Positions 44,893-53,979 of a DNA stretch of 64,000 bases are shown in pieces; positions within the stretch are counted from its first letter, which is position 1; each line of letters starts with the position of its first letter. Below the pieces are notes generated by a model. That model searched no databases. It was given only the letters and a program-made list of their open reading frames with translations, and had not been told where the DNA came from. The position numbers and the translations under genes are program-made. The stretch spans positions 268,632-332,631 of the forward strand of contig NZ_NFJP01000001.1 of assembly GCF_002159915.1 (NCBI RefSeq), written 5' to 3'. This DNA comes from Gordonibacter sp. An230. GTDB lineage: Bacteria; Actinomycetota; Coriobacteriia; Coriobacteriales; Eggerthellaceae.

Positions 44893-44979
44893 GGTAAGTT
44901 TAGTCCCAAAACCCCAGGTGAATCATGGTTCATGGAGGCGGGTTTAGAGACGCGGTTAGAAGCGGTTAGAAAACTTACC
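44893..44979. promoter_or_regulatory. Divergent control region of LuxR gene and reductase operon
   Basis: GGTAAGTTT (44893-44901) and AAACTTACC (44971-44979) form a perfect 9-bp inverted repeat 69 bases apart. Directly before the second arm the decamer GCGGTTAGAA stands twice in tandem (44952-44971), with a looser third copy before it. Ten-base spacing puts the copies on one face of the helix. These are candidate sites for the adjacent LuxR regulator. Confidence 0.5.
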
Positions 44980-45057
44980 CTTTGATTTAAGCGTCATGCG
45001 GTAGTGCTCACCGCGCGCGTTTTCCATAATGTCGCCCTCGACGAGGGGGTGAAACCA

Positions 45058-45618
45058 ATGGAGGAGAACATCAAACGACGCATTTCCGCCGAGCCGCGCT
45101 ACGAGAAGGCGCTGTACCGCATTCTCGGAGACTGCCTCGATCCCATCGCCTTCAGCGACCTTGAACCAAAGATATGCGCCTATCCCGAGATGCACGTGCA
45201 GCTTTACGAACCGGCCACGCTCGTGTCATGGCTCGTGGAATCGGGCGCATTGAAAGCGTCCGACGCCGCCGAGGCTGCCGATTCTGGGTCGGACGCAACG
45301 GATGACGGGGCGGTCGATGTGGTGTTGGTTGCCACCGAGGCGGGAGAGCGGGTATGGGCCCAGCACGAGGAGGCCGATGAAGTGGCGCGCCTCATCGAGA
45401 CGGCCGGATCTGCGGATCCTGCGTACCGGCGCGTGCTCGAGCTGTGCCGCATCCCGCGATCCAAACGGGAAGTGGAGCAGGCGCTCGTGGCGGAGGGGTT
45501 GCTCGACGTGAGAAAGCGGCAGGTGAGCTGCTATCTCGACAAGCTTGAGAAAGCTGGCGGCCTGGTATGGAACAAGGGTTGGACGACCACCGGGCAAGGG
45601 CTGACGCAGTTGGACTGA
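45058..45618 (+). CDS. Winged-helix-like protein leading the reductase operon
   Basis: A 186-residue cytoplasmic protein with two similar helical segments: RYEKALYRILGDCLDPIAFSDLEPKI near the N-terminus and AYRRVLELCRIPRSKREVEQALVAEGLLDVRKRQVSCYLDKLEKAGGLVW in the C-terminal half. The second has a winged-helix pattern. The ATG at 45058 follows GAGGGGGTGA; the frame is open 54 bases further but in the promoter region. It stands 45 bases before the molybdoenzyme gene and may be a local regulator or an assembly factor. I cannot assign a firm function. Confidence 0.7.
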   Translation: MEENIKRRISAEPRYEKALYRILGDCLDPIAFSDLEPKICAYPEMHVQLYEPATLVSWLVESGALKASDAAEAADSGSDATDDGAVDVVLVATEAGERVWAQHEEADEVARLIETAGSADPAYRRVLELCRIPRSKREVEQALVAEGLLDVRKRQVSCYLDKLEKAGGLVWNKGWTTTGQGLTQLD

Positions 45619-45663
45619 GCAGGTTGGTCGCGAACAATCGGCATCAACGCAAAAGGAGGATTG

Positions 45664-48432
45664 ATGAGTAAAGCTCAAATCACCCGCAGGTCGTTCGTGG
45701 GTGCGACGGCCATTGCGGGTTTGGCTGCCGCCATAGGGGGAACAGGGCTCGTGAGCCTCGTTTCCGCGCCGAAAGAGGCCTTGGCCGCAGAGGAGTCGGA
45801 AACCAAGGTGGTGAAAACCTGCTGCGCCGGCTGCGTGGGCCGCTGCGGCGTGCTCGCGCACGTGCAGAACGGCCGCGTGGTGAAGCTGGAGGGCGATCCC
45901 GACCACGTGTACTCCAAAGGCGCTATCTGCGCGAAGGGCCTGTCGTTCATCCAGGCGCTTTACAATCCCAACCGCATCAAGTACCCGCTCAAGCGCGTGG
46001 GCGAGCGCGGGTCCAATCAGTGGGAGCGTATCAGCTGGGAGCAGGCGATCGACGAGATAGCCGACCAGCTTCTGGAGATCGAGGAAAAGTACGGCGCCGA
46101 GGCCATCCAGGTGGGTTACGGCGGAGGCGGCTCCACGTACTACGACGGCTACGCGAGCCGTTGGTGCCACGTCATGGGCTGCCACAAGTTCGAGCCGGGC
46201 GGCCTGCAGTGCCTGCAGCCGCGTCAGACCATGTCGCAGCTCATGTGGGGCAAGAACAACAACGACTTCGTCAGCTACGAGGGCCTCAACGTCGAGCTCA
46301 TCAAGGGCGACCAGACCAAATGCATGGTGCTTTGGGGTTCGAATCCTTCCAGCTCCTGCGTGGCGAGCGGAGGCCGTCCGGCGGCGCAGATTCGCGCCAT
46401 GGGGGCCAAGACCGTGGTGGTCGATCCGCGCATGACGGCCGACGCTTCCAAGGCCGACGTGTGGCTTCCGGTGCGTCCCGGCTCCGACGTGGCGCTTTTG
46501 ATGTGCTGGATCAACTACATCATGGATCACGAGCTGTACAACAAGGAATCCGTGATGAAGTGGACGAACATGCCCTACCTCGTCAACCTTGAGACCGGCT
46601 ACACTTTGAAGCCCGAAGAGGCCGGGCTCGAGCCCGAAGAGCTGGCCTACATGGTGTGGGATGCTAAGACCGGCTCGGCGCAGAAGATGTCATACCCCTA
46701 CGACGACGCTTTAGAGCCGGCGCTCGAAGGCGGCCCCTACACCGTGAACGGCATTCGGTGCATGCCGGCCTACCAGCTCATCCACGAGCGTTGCAGCGAA
46801 TGGACGCTGGAAAAGGCGGCCGAGGTGTGCTGGCTGGAAGCGGACATGATCGAGGAGGCCATCCGCCTCTACGCCGAGAACACGCCCGGCTTCATGTCCA
46901 TGGGCATGACCGGCGACCACGCCGTCAACTCGCCGCAGGTGGGCATCTGCCAGTTCATCCTGGAGGCCATGATGGGCAACTACTCCAAGCCCGGCACCAT
47001 GATGCAGATGTTCTCCTCCGACGGCCCCTATTGGCCCGAGCCCGGCACGCTGGAGCATTTCATGACCGAAGAGCAGTACAAGAAACGCTTCGGCTGCATC
47101 GAGTACAAGGCTTCCGGCCGCCGCGAGTGGACTCACAACTCGCTCATGCTCGACGCCATCTTCAGCGGCGAGCCCTACCGCGTGCGTGCCATCATCGAGC
47201 GTTCGCTCAACAAGATGACGAACATGCCGAACGCGGCGAAATGGGGCGAGGCGTTCGAGTCCATGGATTTGAACGTGCACCACATCATGTACCCCACCTC
47301 GTTCTCCATGTACTGCGACTACCTGCTGCCCACAACTGAGTGGCTGGAGAACCACTGGGGCTTCGGAGCTGAGAACAAGTTCTACGTGCGCCAGCCTACC
47401 ACGCATTTGTGGGAGGCGGTGGAGGATCCCATGTTCTTCTCCATGCTGGCCAAGAAGATGGCGGACAAGGGTCATCAGCGGTTCATCGACTCCTTCGATC
47501 CCGAGAAGTGCAAACCCACGCCCGAGAACCTTCCGGAGGGTTTCGCCGTCGAGTTGTGGGAAGGCACGGAGATCCCCTGGGAGCCTTCGATGGAGGAGAT
47601 GCTCACGGCCAACTTCAAGTCGCAAGATCCCGATGCGATGAGCTGGCAGGAGCTGTGCGACTACGTGCAGGAGCATGGCTACTTCGAAACGTGCACCGAC
47701 GAGGAGTACCAGCAGTTCCACGTGTACGAGCGCATCGACGAGGAGACGGGCAAGCCCCAAGGATTCAACACCCCCTCCAAGAAGCTCGAATGCTATGGCG
47801 AGCAGATCATCACCTTGGGTCGCACCGGCGCGCCATGGTCGCTCTACGAGCTCGAGCCGGCCAGCTTCGAGTACGATCCGCTGCCCTACTATCGCGAGCC
47901 GAACGAAAGCCCGCTCGACCCCCAGCTGGCGGAGGAGTACCCGCTCGTCATCACCGGTGGCCATGTGAGCATGTACACCCACGGCACGCTGCGCAACGTC
48001 CCGTGGATCCGCGAGCGGTTCCCGGTACCCGAGGTGTGGGTCAACCCGGTGGACGCCGAGAAGTACGGCATCGAGCACAAGGGTTGGGTGTGGCTGGAAA
48101 GCCCCCGCGGCAAGACGCAGGCGCGCGCCAATGTGACGAAGCGCATCGCCCCCGGCGTCACGTGGATGGAGCGCTTCTGGTTCCCCGAAACCGTCGATAC
48201 GCCCACAAAAGGCTTCACCGAGATGAACATCAACATGCTGACGAACGATCAAGGCCCCTTCGCCGACTTCATCGGGTCAGTGACCTACCGCGGGTTCCAG
48301 GTGAGGATATCTCCGGCCGACAGCGCGCCGGCTGGCATCTGGACTGAGCCCGAGCAGTTCGAGGCATGGCTTCCCAACTACGACGAGGTGGAAGCGACCA
48401 ACGATAAGGACCAGTTCAAGGGGGTTTATTGA
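45664..48432 (+). CDS. Tat-exported molybdopterin oxidoreductase, catalytic subunit
   Basis: A 922-residue enzyme of the DMSO-reductase superfamily. A twin-arginine signal (TRRSFVGATAIAG) is followed by the 4Fe-4S site: Cys54, Cys57, Cys61 and Cys89 (spacing 2-3-27). Then come the cofactor-binding regions GSNPSSSCVASGGRP, VVVDPRMTADASKADVWLPVRPGSD and the C-terminal domain (ITGGHVSMYTHGTLRNVPWIRERFP, WVWLESPRGKTQARANVT). The subfamily is that of Eggerthella-type catalytic subunits acting on dimethyl sulfoxide, polysulfide, or catechol-like acceptors; the substrate cannot be read from sequence. ATG 45664 is preferred over TTG 45661, behind AAAGGAGG. The electron path is through the FeS and DmsC-like subunits that follow. 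Confidence 0.92.
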   Translation: MSKAQITRRSFVGATAIAGLAAAIGGTGLVSLVSAPKEALAAEESETKVVKTCCAGCVGRCGVLAHVQNGRVVKLEGDPDHVYSKGAICAKGLSFIQALYNPNRIKYPLKRVGERGSNQWERISWEQAIDEIADQLLEIEEKYGAEAIQVGYGGGGSTYYDGYASRWCHVMGCHKFEPGGLQCLQPRQTMSQLMWGKNNNDFVSYEGLNVELIKGDQTKCMVLWGSNPSSSCVASGGRPAAQIRAMGAKTVVVDPRMTADASKADVWLPVRPGSDVALLMCWINYIMDHELYNKESVMKWTNMPYLVNLETGYTLKPEEAGLEPEELAYMVWDAKTGSAQKMSYPYDDALEPALEGGPYTVNGIRCMPAYQLIHERCSEWTLEKAAEVCWLEADMIEEAIRLYAENTPGFMSMGMTGDHAVNSPQVGICQFILEAMMGNYSKPGTMMQMFSSDGPYWPEPGTLEHFMTEEQYKKRFGCIEYKASGRREWTHNSLMLDAIFSGEPYRVRAIIERSLNKMTNMPNAAKWGEAFESMDLNVHHIMYPTSFSMYCDYLLPTTEWLENHWGFGAENKFYVRQPTTHLWEAVEDPMFFSMLAKKMADKGHQRFIDSFDPEKCKPTPENLPEGFAVELWEGTEIPWEPSMEEMLTANFKSQDPDAMSWQELCDYVQEHGYFETCTDEEYQQFHVYERIDEETGKPQGFNTPSKKLECYGEQIITLGRTGAPWSLYELEPASFEYDPLPYYREPNESPLDPQLAEEYPLVITGGHVSMYTHGTLRNVPWIRERFPVPEVWVNPVDAEKYGIEHKGWVWLESPRGKTQARANVTKRIAPGVTWMERFWFPETVDTPTKGFTEMNINMLTNDQGPFADFIGSVTYRGFQVRISPADSAPAGIWTEPEQFEAWLPNYDEVEATNDKDQFKGVY

Positions 48433-49016
48433 TGAGCAAGATGACCATGGTCATAGACCTTGATAGGTGCATCGGCTGCTATGCGTGCGAGATCGCCTGC
48501 AAGCAGGAAAACGACGTTGCCTTGGGATCCTATTGGAACAAAGTGGAGACCATGGGCCCCTACGGAGACTTCCCCCACGTGGAGATGTACTTCCTGCCCA
48601 CCATGTGCCAGCACTGCGACAGCCCCACGTGCGTGAGCGTGTGCCCCACGCACGCCACGCACCAGCGCGAGGAGGACGGAATCGTGCTGGTGGATCGCGA
48701 CAAGTGCATCGGCTGCCAATACTGCGCCATGGCCTGCCCCTACGGCGCGCGCACCTTCAACAAGAAGCAGAAGGTGGTGGAGAAGTGCACGCTGTGCGCC
48801 CACCTGCAGGCAGTGGGCGACAAGCCCGCATGCGTCAAGTGCTGCTCGGGCGGCGCGCGCATCTTCGGCGATGCGGATGATCCGGCGAGCGATGTGTCGA
48901 AGGCTTTGGCCGAAGCCGACGCCGACGCGATCCACTCGCTTCCCGACGTGGGCAACCAGCCGTCCATCCGCTACATCCTGCATTCGAAGATCGCGACATG
49001 GAAGGATCTGATCTAG
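48432..49016 (+). CDS. Ferredoxin-type electron transfer subunit (DmsB-like)
   Basis: A 194-residue protein with four 4Fe-4S cysteine groups: DRCIGCYACEIACKQEN, CQHCDSPTCVSVCP, DKCIGCQYCAMACPYGA and CTLCAHLQ with CVKCC. It should carry electrons from the membrane anchor to the catalytic subunit. The ATG overlaps the preceding stop as TGATG. The usual length and motif order of DmsB/PhsB-type subunits are met. Confidence 0.95.
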   Translation: MSKMTMVIDLDRCIGCYACEIACKQENDVALGSYWNKVETMGPYGDFPHVEMYFLPTMCQHCDSPTCVSVCPTHATHQREEDGIVLVDRDKCIGCQYCAMACPYGARTFNKKQKVVEKCTLCAHLQAVGDKPACVKCCSGGARIFGDADDPASDVSKALAEADADAIHSLPDVGNQPSIRYILHSKIATWKDLI

Positions 49017-49017
49017 C

Positions 49018-49884
49018 ATGGAAATCCAATGGTCCCTCGTTTTCTTCGCGGCGTTCATCTGCTGGGGCGCCGGAATCTATGCGATGACGGTGGTGTTCCG
49101 CGGGTTATTCAAGGCGCCTGAGCGCATCGTCGCCCCGGCGTTCGTTGTGGCGGCTGTCACGGTGGTCGTCGGAGCCATCGCGTCCATGACGCACCTCGGG
49201 CATATCGACCGGATCTTCGGCGTGCTGTCCAATCCGGGCTCCGGCATCTTCGTCGAAGGGCTTTCCGCGGCGCTGCTCGTGATGATCGTGATCGTGTACC
49301 TGGTCGCCGAAGCTCGCAAGGCTTCGGCCGGCACGCTGCGTGCGTTGGCCATAGTGGGCGTCGTGCCCGCGTTCGTGGTCACGTTCGCGGTGGGATCGAG
49401 CTATCTTATGGTGGCGCGGCCTGCTTGGAACGTTGTCGTGCTGCCGCTCGTCTCCATCACGACGGCGCTTTCGTTGGGAAGCGTGACCGTCCTTGCGATC
49501 GACGCGCTCACAGCGGGCAGGGCGAAGGACGCGGATGTCGAAGCCCCGGCTGCCAAGCGCATGGACGCGTTCGCCCTCGCTTTGGTGGCGGTGCACGCCG
49601 TTGCGGTTGCCGCGTACGCTGTTTCGGTGGCGACCGCTCCCTATCAGGACGCATCGCGCTCTGCAGCCCGCATGCTGACCGGAGATATGGCCCTGTTGTT
49701 CTGGGGCGTCGTAGTGGTTCTCGGCATCGGCGCGCCGCTTGCCGCCTTGCTCGTGCGAAACCGCAAGGGGGCCTCGGTCGCGTTGGCGGCGGCCGCCGTG
49801 TGCATGGTGGCGGCTGCGGTGGCGTTCCGCGTCATCATGTTCTCGCTGGGCAGCAGCATCATCGATTTCGGATTCACCCTGTAG
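49018..49884 (+). CDS. DmsC-like membrane anchor
   Basis: A 288-residue integral membrane protein with eight hydrophobic helices, resembling DmsC-type anchors that oxidise menaquinol and pass electrons to the ferredoxin subunit. It begins EIQWSLVFFAAFICWGAGIYA and contains the SMTHLGHIDRIFGVLSNPGSGIF region, where the His/Arg/Asn-Pro pattern is the DmsC-like core. The start is two bases after the FeS subunit stop. A strong hairpin follows. Confidence 0.85.
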   Translation: MEIQWSLVFFAAFICWGAGIYAMTVVFRGLFKAPERIVAPAFVVAAVTVVVGAIASMTHLGHIDRIFGVLSNPGSGIFVEGLSAALLVMIVIVYLVAEARKASAGTLRALAIVGVVPAFVVTFAVGSSYLMVARPAWNVVVLPLVSITTALSLGSVTVLAIDALTAGRAKDADVEAPAAKRMDAFALALVAVHAVAVAAYAVSVATAPYQDASRSAARMLTGDMALLFWGVVVVLGIGAPLAALLVRNRKGASVALAAAAVCMVAAAVAFRVIMFSLGSSIIDFGFTL

Positions 49885-49892
49885 CCCTTGCC

Positions 49893-49935
49893 GGAGGACG
49901 AGGGCGGGAGGGCGGCCCTCTTGCCCTCGTCCTCC
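49893..49935 (+). terminator. Nested hairpin inside the reductase operon
   Basis: A perfect 13-bp stem (49893-49905 with 49923-49935) encloses a second hairpin (GAGGG/CCCTC). It lies between the anchor and chaperone genes. Without a T-run it probably attenuates or stabilises mRNA so that the structural genes are expressed above the chaperone and ferredoxins. Confidence 0.55.
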
Positions 49936-49968
49936 GCCCCCTCCCTCGCTCGTTAGATTGGAATGATC

Positions 49969-50661
49969 ATGGACGCTTGTGCCGAATACCTTGAAGTGGC
50001 GGAGAACCGTGTTGCCCTGTACGGCTTTTTCGCGCGCGTGTATCGCAGCGAAGTGGACGCCGAGTTGCTCGCTGCCTTGAAGCAGATCGACTTCCGGGTG
50101 GAAGAAGGTGAAGCGCGCTACGTTGAGGGCGCGGCGCGTTTGCAGGCCTGGCTGAGCTGCCCGTCCTTCACGATGCGCAAGGACCTCGCAGTCGATTACG
50201 CCAAAGTGTTTTTGGCGGCGGGCATCTCACAGGGCGGCGCCGCGTTTCCGTACGAGAGCGTGTACACGAGCCCTGAGGGCCTCGTGATGCAGGAGGCTCG
50301 CGATGAGGTGGTTCGCCTCTATCGCACGAAAGGGCTTTCCGTGGGAGGCGTCGTCGAGCCGGAAGACCACGTGGCTTTCGAGCTCGAGTTCATGACGCTT
50401 CTGTGCCGCGAGGGCGAGCGCGCCGCACGCTCGGGAGATGCGGAAGGCGTGTGGGCGAGCATCGACGAACAGCGCGCGTTTTTGGCGAACCACCTGATGA
50501 ACTGGGTGCCGCAATTCTGCGAGGATGTCGCTCGGTATGCGAACACCGATTTCTACCGGGCCGTCGCATCCATGACGGAGGGCTTCATCGCCATGGACGC
50601 CGCCCTGCTGGAGCAGATGGAGTGCAGGCGAGGAGGTGCGTCCGTCCATGTCGCCTCATGA
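49969..50661 (+). CDS. TorD/DmsD-type molybdoenzyme chaperone
   Basis: A ~230-residue all-helical chaperone (VALYGFFARVYRSEVDAELLAAL, DLAVDYAKVFLAAG, FPYESVYTSPEGLVMQEA, EPEDHVAFELEFMTLLCREGE). The PxDH-like EPEDH motif and the F-P-Y-E-S-V-Y text are typical. It binds the Tat signal of the catalytic subunit during cofactor insertion. Two ATGs (49963, 49969) are close; 49969 has GGA at a better distance. The end overlaps the next gene by 14 bases. Confidence 0.88.
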   Translation: MDACAEYLEVAENRVALYGFFARVYRSEVDAELLAALKQIDFRVEEGEARYVEGAARLQAWLSCPSFTMRKDLAVDYAKVFLAAGISQGGAAFPYESVYTSPEGLVMQEARDEVVRLYRTKGLSVGGVVEPEDHVAFELEFMTLLCREGERAARSGDAEGVWASIDEQRAFLANHLMNWVPQFCEDVARYANTDFYRAVASMTEGFIAMDAALLEQMECRRGGASVHVAS

Positions 50662-51331
50662 AGACGAGCGAAGGGGGAGGTTTTCGGCCTCTTCGGGAAA
50701 CGGCGGTTTGCGTGCGTCGATCACACGGAGATCGTTCCTTGCGGCCGCCGGCGTGTCGGCGTCCTTGCTCGCCGTGGGCGGCGTCGGCGCGTTGACGGCG
50801 CACGGCGAGATGCTTCGCCCTCCTGGCGGCCAGGATGAGCGCGCGCTCCTAGCAGGGTGCACCCATTGCGGCCGCTGCGTGAGCGCATGCCGCACCAAGG
50901 CCATAGGCGTCGCTTCCATCTCCGACGGCCTTCTGGAGGCGCGCACGCCGGTCATGCGTTACAGCCTGGGGTTCTGCGACTTTTGCGGCGACTGCGCGGA
51001 GGCATGCCCCACCGGCGCACTTCGCGCCTTCGATGTGGAAGCGGCGCAAGCGGGCGATGTGTCCGCCTGTTGCGTGGGCAAGGCGAAGCTTGATCGCGCA
51101 ACGTGCCTCGCTTGGACGTCGAGCAGCTGCAACCTGTGCCATGAGGAGTGCCCCTACGACGCGATCGCTTTGAACGCCGACGGTATGCCCATAGTCGACG
51201 AGGCGCTTTGCAACGGATGCGGCGTGTGCGAGTACGTGTGCCCCGTGCTTTCCCTGCGAAGCTACATCGGCGGCACCGCGCGCGCCATCGCGGTTGAGCC
51301 GGTGCGGGCGAAGGAAGGGGAGGTGTCGTGA
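50648..51331 (+). CDS. NapG-like Tat-exported ferredoxin
   Basis: A 227-residue protein with a twin-arginine signal (ITRRSFLAAAGVSASLLAVGG). Four 4Fe-4S groups follow (CTHCGRCVSACRTKAIG; CDFCGDCAEACPTGAL; CNLCHEECPYDAI; CNGCGVCEYVCPV), matching NapG/MauM ferredoxins. With the NapH-like protein that follows it may form a second quinol-to-periplasm route. The ATG at 50648 follows AGGAGG by 11 bases; a GTG at 50636 is in frame. Confidence 0.88.
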   Translation: MSPHEDERRGRFSASSGNGGLRASITRRSFLAAAGVSASLLAVGGVGALTAHGEMLRPPGGQDERALLAGCTHCGRCVSACRTKAIGVASISDGLLEARTPVMRYSLGFCDFCGDCAEACPTGALRAFDVEAAQAGDVSACCVGKAKLDRATCLAWTSSSCNLCHEECPYDAIALNADGMPIVDEALCNGCGVCEYVCPVLSLRSYIGGTARAIAVEPVRAKEGEVS

Positions 51332-52269
51332 TGAAAGCCGAAGAAACGGGGGAGAAGACCTCGGTAGCGTCGCGGCCGCGTCGCAGGCGCATCCGCGTGG
51401 CGCGGACGGCTACGGTGCTCGGCGTGCTTGCCGTGTACGTCGTGGGCGTAGTGCTGAGCACGGGGCTGGGATCGCTTTCCGCTTTCGGCATCGGGGACAT
51501 CGCGGCCGTGTGCCCTGTAGGCGCGCTTGAGACCATGATCGCGGGGCGCATCGTGCTGCCGCTGCCTTTGATCGCCATCGTTCTCGCCGTCCTCGCTGCG
51601 GTGTGCTTCGGCCGTGCGTTTTGCTCGTGGGTCTGCCCCGTGCCTTTGACGCGCAAGCTGGTCACCAACAAGCGAGAGCGTGACGCCTTCGCCGCCGACC
51701 GCAAGAAGGGCCGCCTTCTCTCGAAGCGCGGATGGCCGGGGCTTGGCAGGAATGGGACGTCGGCGCTCGGCGTGCTTGGTGTCGCCTTGGCGACCACGCT
51801 CGTCTTCGGGTTCCCGGTGTTCTGCCTGGTGTGCCCTATCGGGCTCGCGTTCGCCACGCTGTTCGCCCTCGTCAGGCTCGCGATGTTCAACGAGCTGGTG
51901 GTCGACCTGGTCGTGTTCCCCGCGTTGATCGTGTTCGAGCTGGTGGTGCTGCGCAAGTGGTGCGCCACGCTCTGCCCCGTGGGAGCGTTCCTCGGCCTGT
52001 TCGCGCGGTTCAACCGCACGCTCGTGCCGACGATCGACGAAGAGAAGTGCTTGGCGACGGCGACGGGGACTGCGTGCGACGCCTGCCATGCGGCGTGCAG
52101 CTCCGACATCGACCTGGTGCGCGATGCGGGTACGGGCGCGCTGCACGATTGCACGAAGTGTCACGAATGCGCCGATCATTGTCCCGCGTCGGCCATCACC
52201 TTCCCGTGGCGTCGGCCGAAGGCGAGCGCTGTTGCGGATGAGCCGGATCGGACTCCGCTGTCATCTTGA
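51331..52269 (+). CDS. NapH-like membrane ferredoxin
   Basis: A 312-residue membrane protein with five to six helices, the NapH-type cytoplasmic motifs CSWVCPVPL and CATLCPVGAFLGLFARF (plus VCPVGALE and LVCPIGLAF), and C-terminal 4Fe-4S groups (CDACHAACSSD; CTKCHECADHCPASAI). It should take electrons from menaquinol for the NapG-like protein. The ATG overlaps the previous stop (TGATG). The gene ends the operon, overlapping by nine bases the end of the converging DUF2974 gene. Confidence 0.88.
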   Translation: MKAEETGEKTSVASRPRRRRIRVARTATVLGVLAVYVVGVVLSTGLGSLSAFGIGDIAAVCPVGALETMIAGRIVLPLPLIAIVLAVLAAVCFGRAFCSWVCPVPLTRKLVTNKRERDAFAADRKKGRLLSKRGWPGLGRNGTSALGVLGVALATTLVFGFPVFCLVCPIGLAFATLFALVRLAMFNELVVDLVVFPALIVFELVVLRKWCATLCPVGAFLGLFARFNRTLVPTIDEEKCLATATGTACDACHAACSSDIDLVRDAGTGALHDCTKCHECADHCPASAITFPWRRPKASAVADEPDRTPLSS

Positions 52270-53481
52270 GGGGGTCTTCGACACTCCGTCCTCGCTCGGG
52301 TTGACGGCCGCCCCCGCCTGCCCCTTCCCCTTGGGGGTGATCCATTGCAGCAGGCCGTGGGTCGCTTCGCGGGCGGCCACCTCGGCGAGGGAGCCCAGCG
52401 CTTCGGCCAGCACGTCGCGCGCTTCGCCGTCGACGTTCTTGGCAGCCTCGCCCAGAAGCGCGATGGACTTCGCGCCGCCCGAGAACACCTCGGTGGCATC
52501 CCGCGCCCCCGACGCCTCCACGGCTTGGAAGAACGCGTCCACCACCACGGCCACCTCCTCGTCGCTGAACTGCGCCAGCCATTCGGTGAGCACGGCGTCG
52601 GCGAGCTGCGCGCCGTCGGTGAGCCCCTCGAGGTAGAGGAAGTCATCGCCGGCCACCTCCCACGAGAACACGCTGTGCTGGTCGATGCCCTTGGCGGTGC
52701 TCCTCACCACGCGCGGCGGCACGTGCGACTCCATGAGCAGGCCCACGACCGAGTCCTGCGGCACGGTGCGGTGGATGCGGCCCTCGAGCGGCGCCCAATC
52801 GGCGGGCGCGAACATGCCTGCCTTGAAGCCGGGCCCGTCGTGCGTGAACACGCGCTCGATGCGGTCCTGCACGGCTGGCTTCGCCCGTAGCGCCGCGTAC
52901 AGTGCGAGGTTGCCGCCTTTCGAGTGCCCGCCCACGAACAGGCGTTTCGGCAGCCGCGGCGCGACGGCCTCCAGGTAGCGCACGGCCTGCTCCTGTGCCG
53001 GCACGGGCGCATCGTACACCATGTTGAAGTTCTCGCGCCAGCCGGTGAACGAGGCATCGGTGCCGCGGAAGCCCACGTAGGCGAACTCCTTCTTGTGCAC
53101 GAACGTCATGGCCGCGAACTGCATCTGACGGTCGGTGTCGAACAGGCTCAGGTAATCGCGAAGGCGCATGTCGCGGAAGCGCGGGCTGGCGGCCAGCGCG
53201 AAGAGGTTTTCCTTGATCTTCCCTGGCACGAGGCCAGTGAACATGTCGTCGAACAGCTCGGCGCGTAGCGCGTCGACGAAGCGTGCCGAGTGTCCGACGG
53301 GGGAGAGGAGGTTCTCGACGATTGTTTTCAGGCCAAGGAACGTCCTGCGTTCGCGCAGGGCGGGCACCACTCCCTCGGCACGCACCATGCAGAATTGCGA
53401 AAGCGCGGCTGAGTCCACCGGATTGAACGGCTTTTCCTCGAAGGCGGCGAATTCGGTTGCCAGGTAGTCGAGGATGTTCAT
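52261..53481 (-). CDS. DUF2974 (Mbeg1-like) alpha/beta hydrolase
   Basis: A 406-residue cytoplasmic protein of the Mbeg1-like family, a lipase-related alpha/beta fold. It has FAYVGFRGTDASFTGWRENFNMVY around the oxyanion region and GGHSKGGNLALYAAL with the nucleophile serine. DGPGF follows the nucleophile region, and VPQDSVVGLLM precedes the likely active-site histidine region. The substrate is unknown. The start at MNILDY follows GAGGAGC; the frame is open 54 bases more without support. It ends face to face with the NapH-like gene. Confidence 0.87.
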   Translation of the reverse strand: MNILDYLATEFAAFEEKPFNPVDSAALSQFCMVRAEGVVPALRERRTFLGLKTIVENLLSPVGHSARFVDALRAELFDDMFTGLVPGKIKENLFALAASPRFRDMRLRDYLSLFDTDRQMQFAAMTFVHKKEFAYVGFRGTDASFTGWRENFNMVYDAPVPAQEQAVRYLEAVAPRLPKRLFVGGHSKGGNLALYAALRAKPAVQDRIERVFTHDGPGFKAGMFAPADWAPLEGRIHRTVPQDSVVGLLMESHVPPRVVRSTAKGIDQHSVFSWEVAGDDFLYLEGLTDGAQLADAVLTEWLAQFSDEEVAVVVDAFFQAVEASGARDATEVFSGGAKSIALLGEAAKNVDGEARDVLAEALGSLAEVAAREATHGLLQWITPKGKGQAGAAVNPSEDGVSKTPSR

Positions 53482-53979
53482 GGGCAATGCTCCTCGCTCT
53501 TCGTCTTGCGCGGTACGGCGCGCGTCGCCTCCCATCGTAGCGCGTCGTTTCCCCGCGCAGCTCGAAAATTCAAGCTTGTGGGCAAAAGGTGACTTGCCGT
53601 CTCGGTGATCGCGCGTTCGCCCTTGCGAAAGGAGGTTTGATTGGGCGAGCGTGGCAGGATCGGCTGCTTTCGTCGTGCTGTTCGCGCGATTGCACGAACA
53701 TTCTCAACGTGTTTGAGGCCAGGATGCATGGCGCGATGCGTTGGATTCTCTGAATTGATGCTGTCCTCCGGCGAGCAGTATTGTGCTTGGAGTGGAAGTT
53801 GTAGCGTGGGTGCGCGTTCGGAGCGGTCGTGGGTGGGATGCTCGGCCTATGGCGCCGTGTGCCGTGTCAGCGTCGTCTTGGAAGCTGCCTTGAACGGTGG
53901 ACGAGGGGAGAGGAACCGACTCCCTCTCCCCAGCTCAGTGTACGTACGCAGAGGGCGTAGCGGAGGCTTTGCCGAAAGC
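53482..53979. other. Intergenic stretch with hairpins, no supported gene
   Basis: An AAAGGAGG sequence at 53627-53634 stands before a TTG, but the frame behind it is Cys/Arg/Ser-rich without motifs and runs antisense into the flavoprotein gene, so I do not call it. A perfect 9-bp hairpin (53905-53913 with 53923-53931) and a 7-bp hairpin (AGGCTTT/AAAGCCT, 53964-53981, touching the flavoprotein stop) are likely 3' elements of the minus-strand flavoprotein transcript. Confidence 0.5.

Noticed and set aside
46330..46350. GGTTCGAATCC, resembling the T-arm of a tRNA
   Set aside because: It lies within the molybdoenzyme coding sequence and no tRNA arms surround it.
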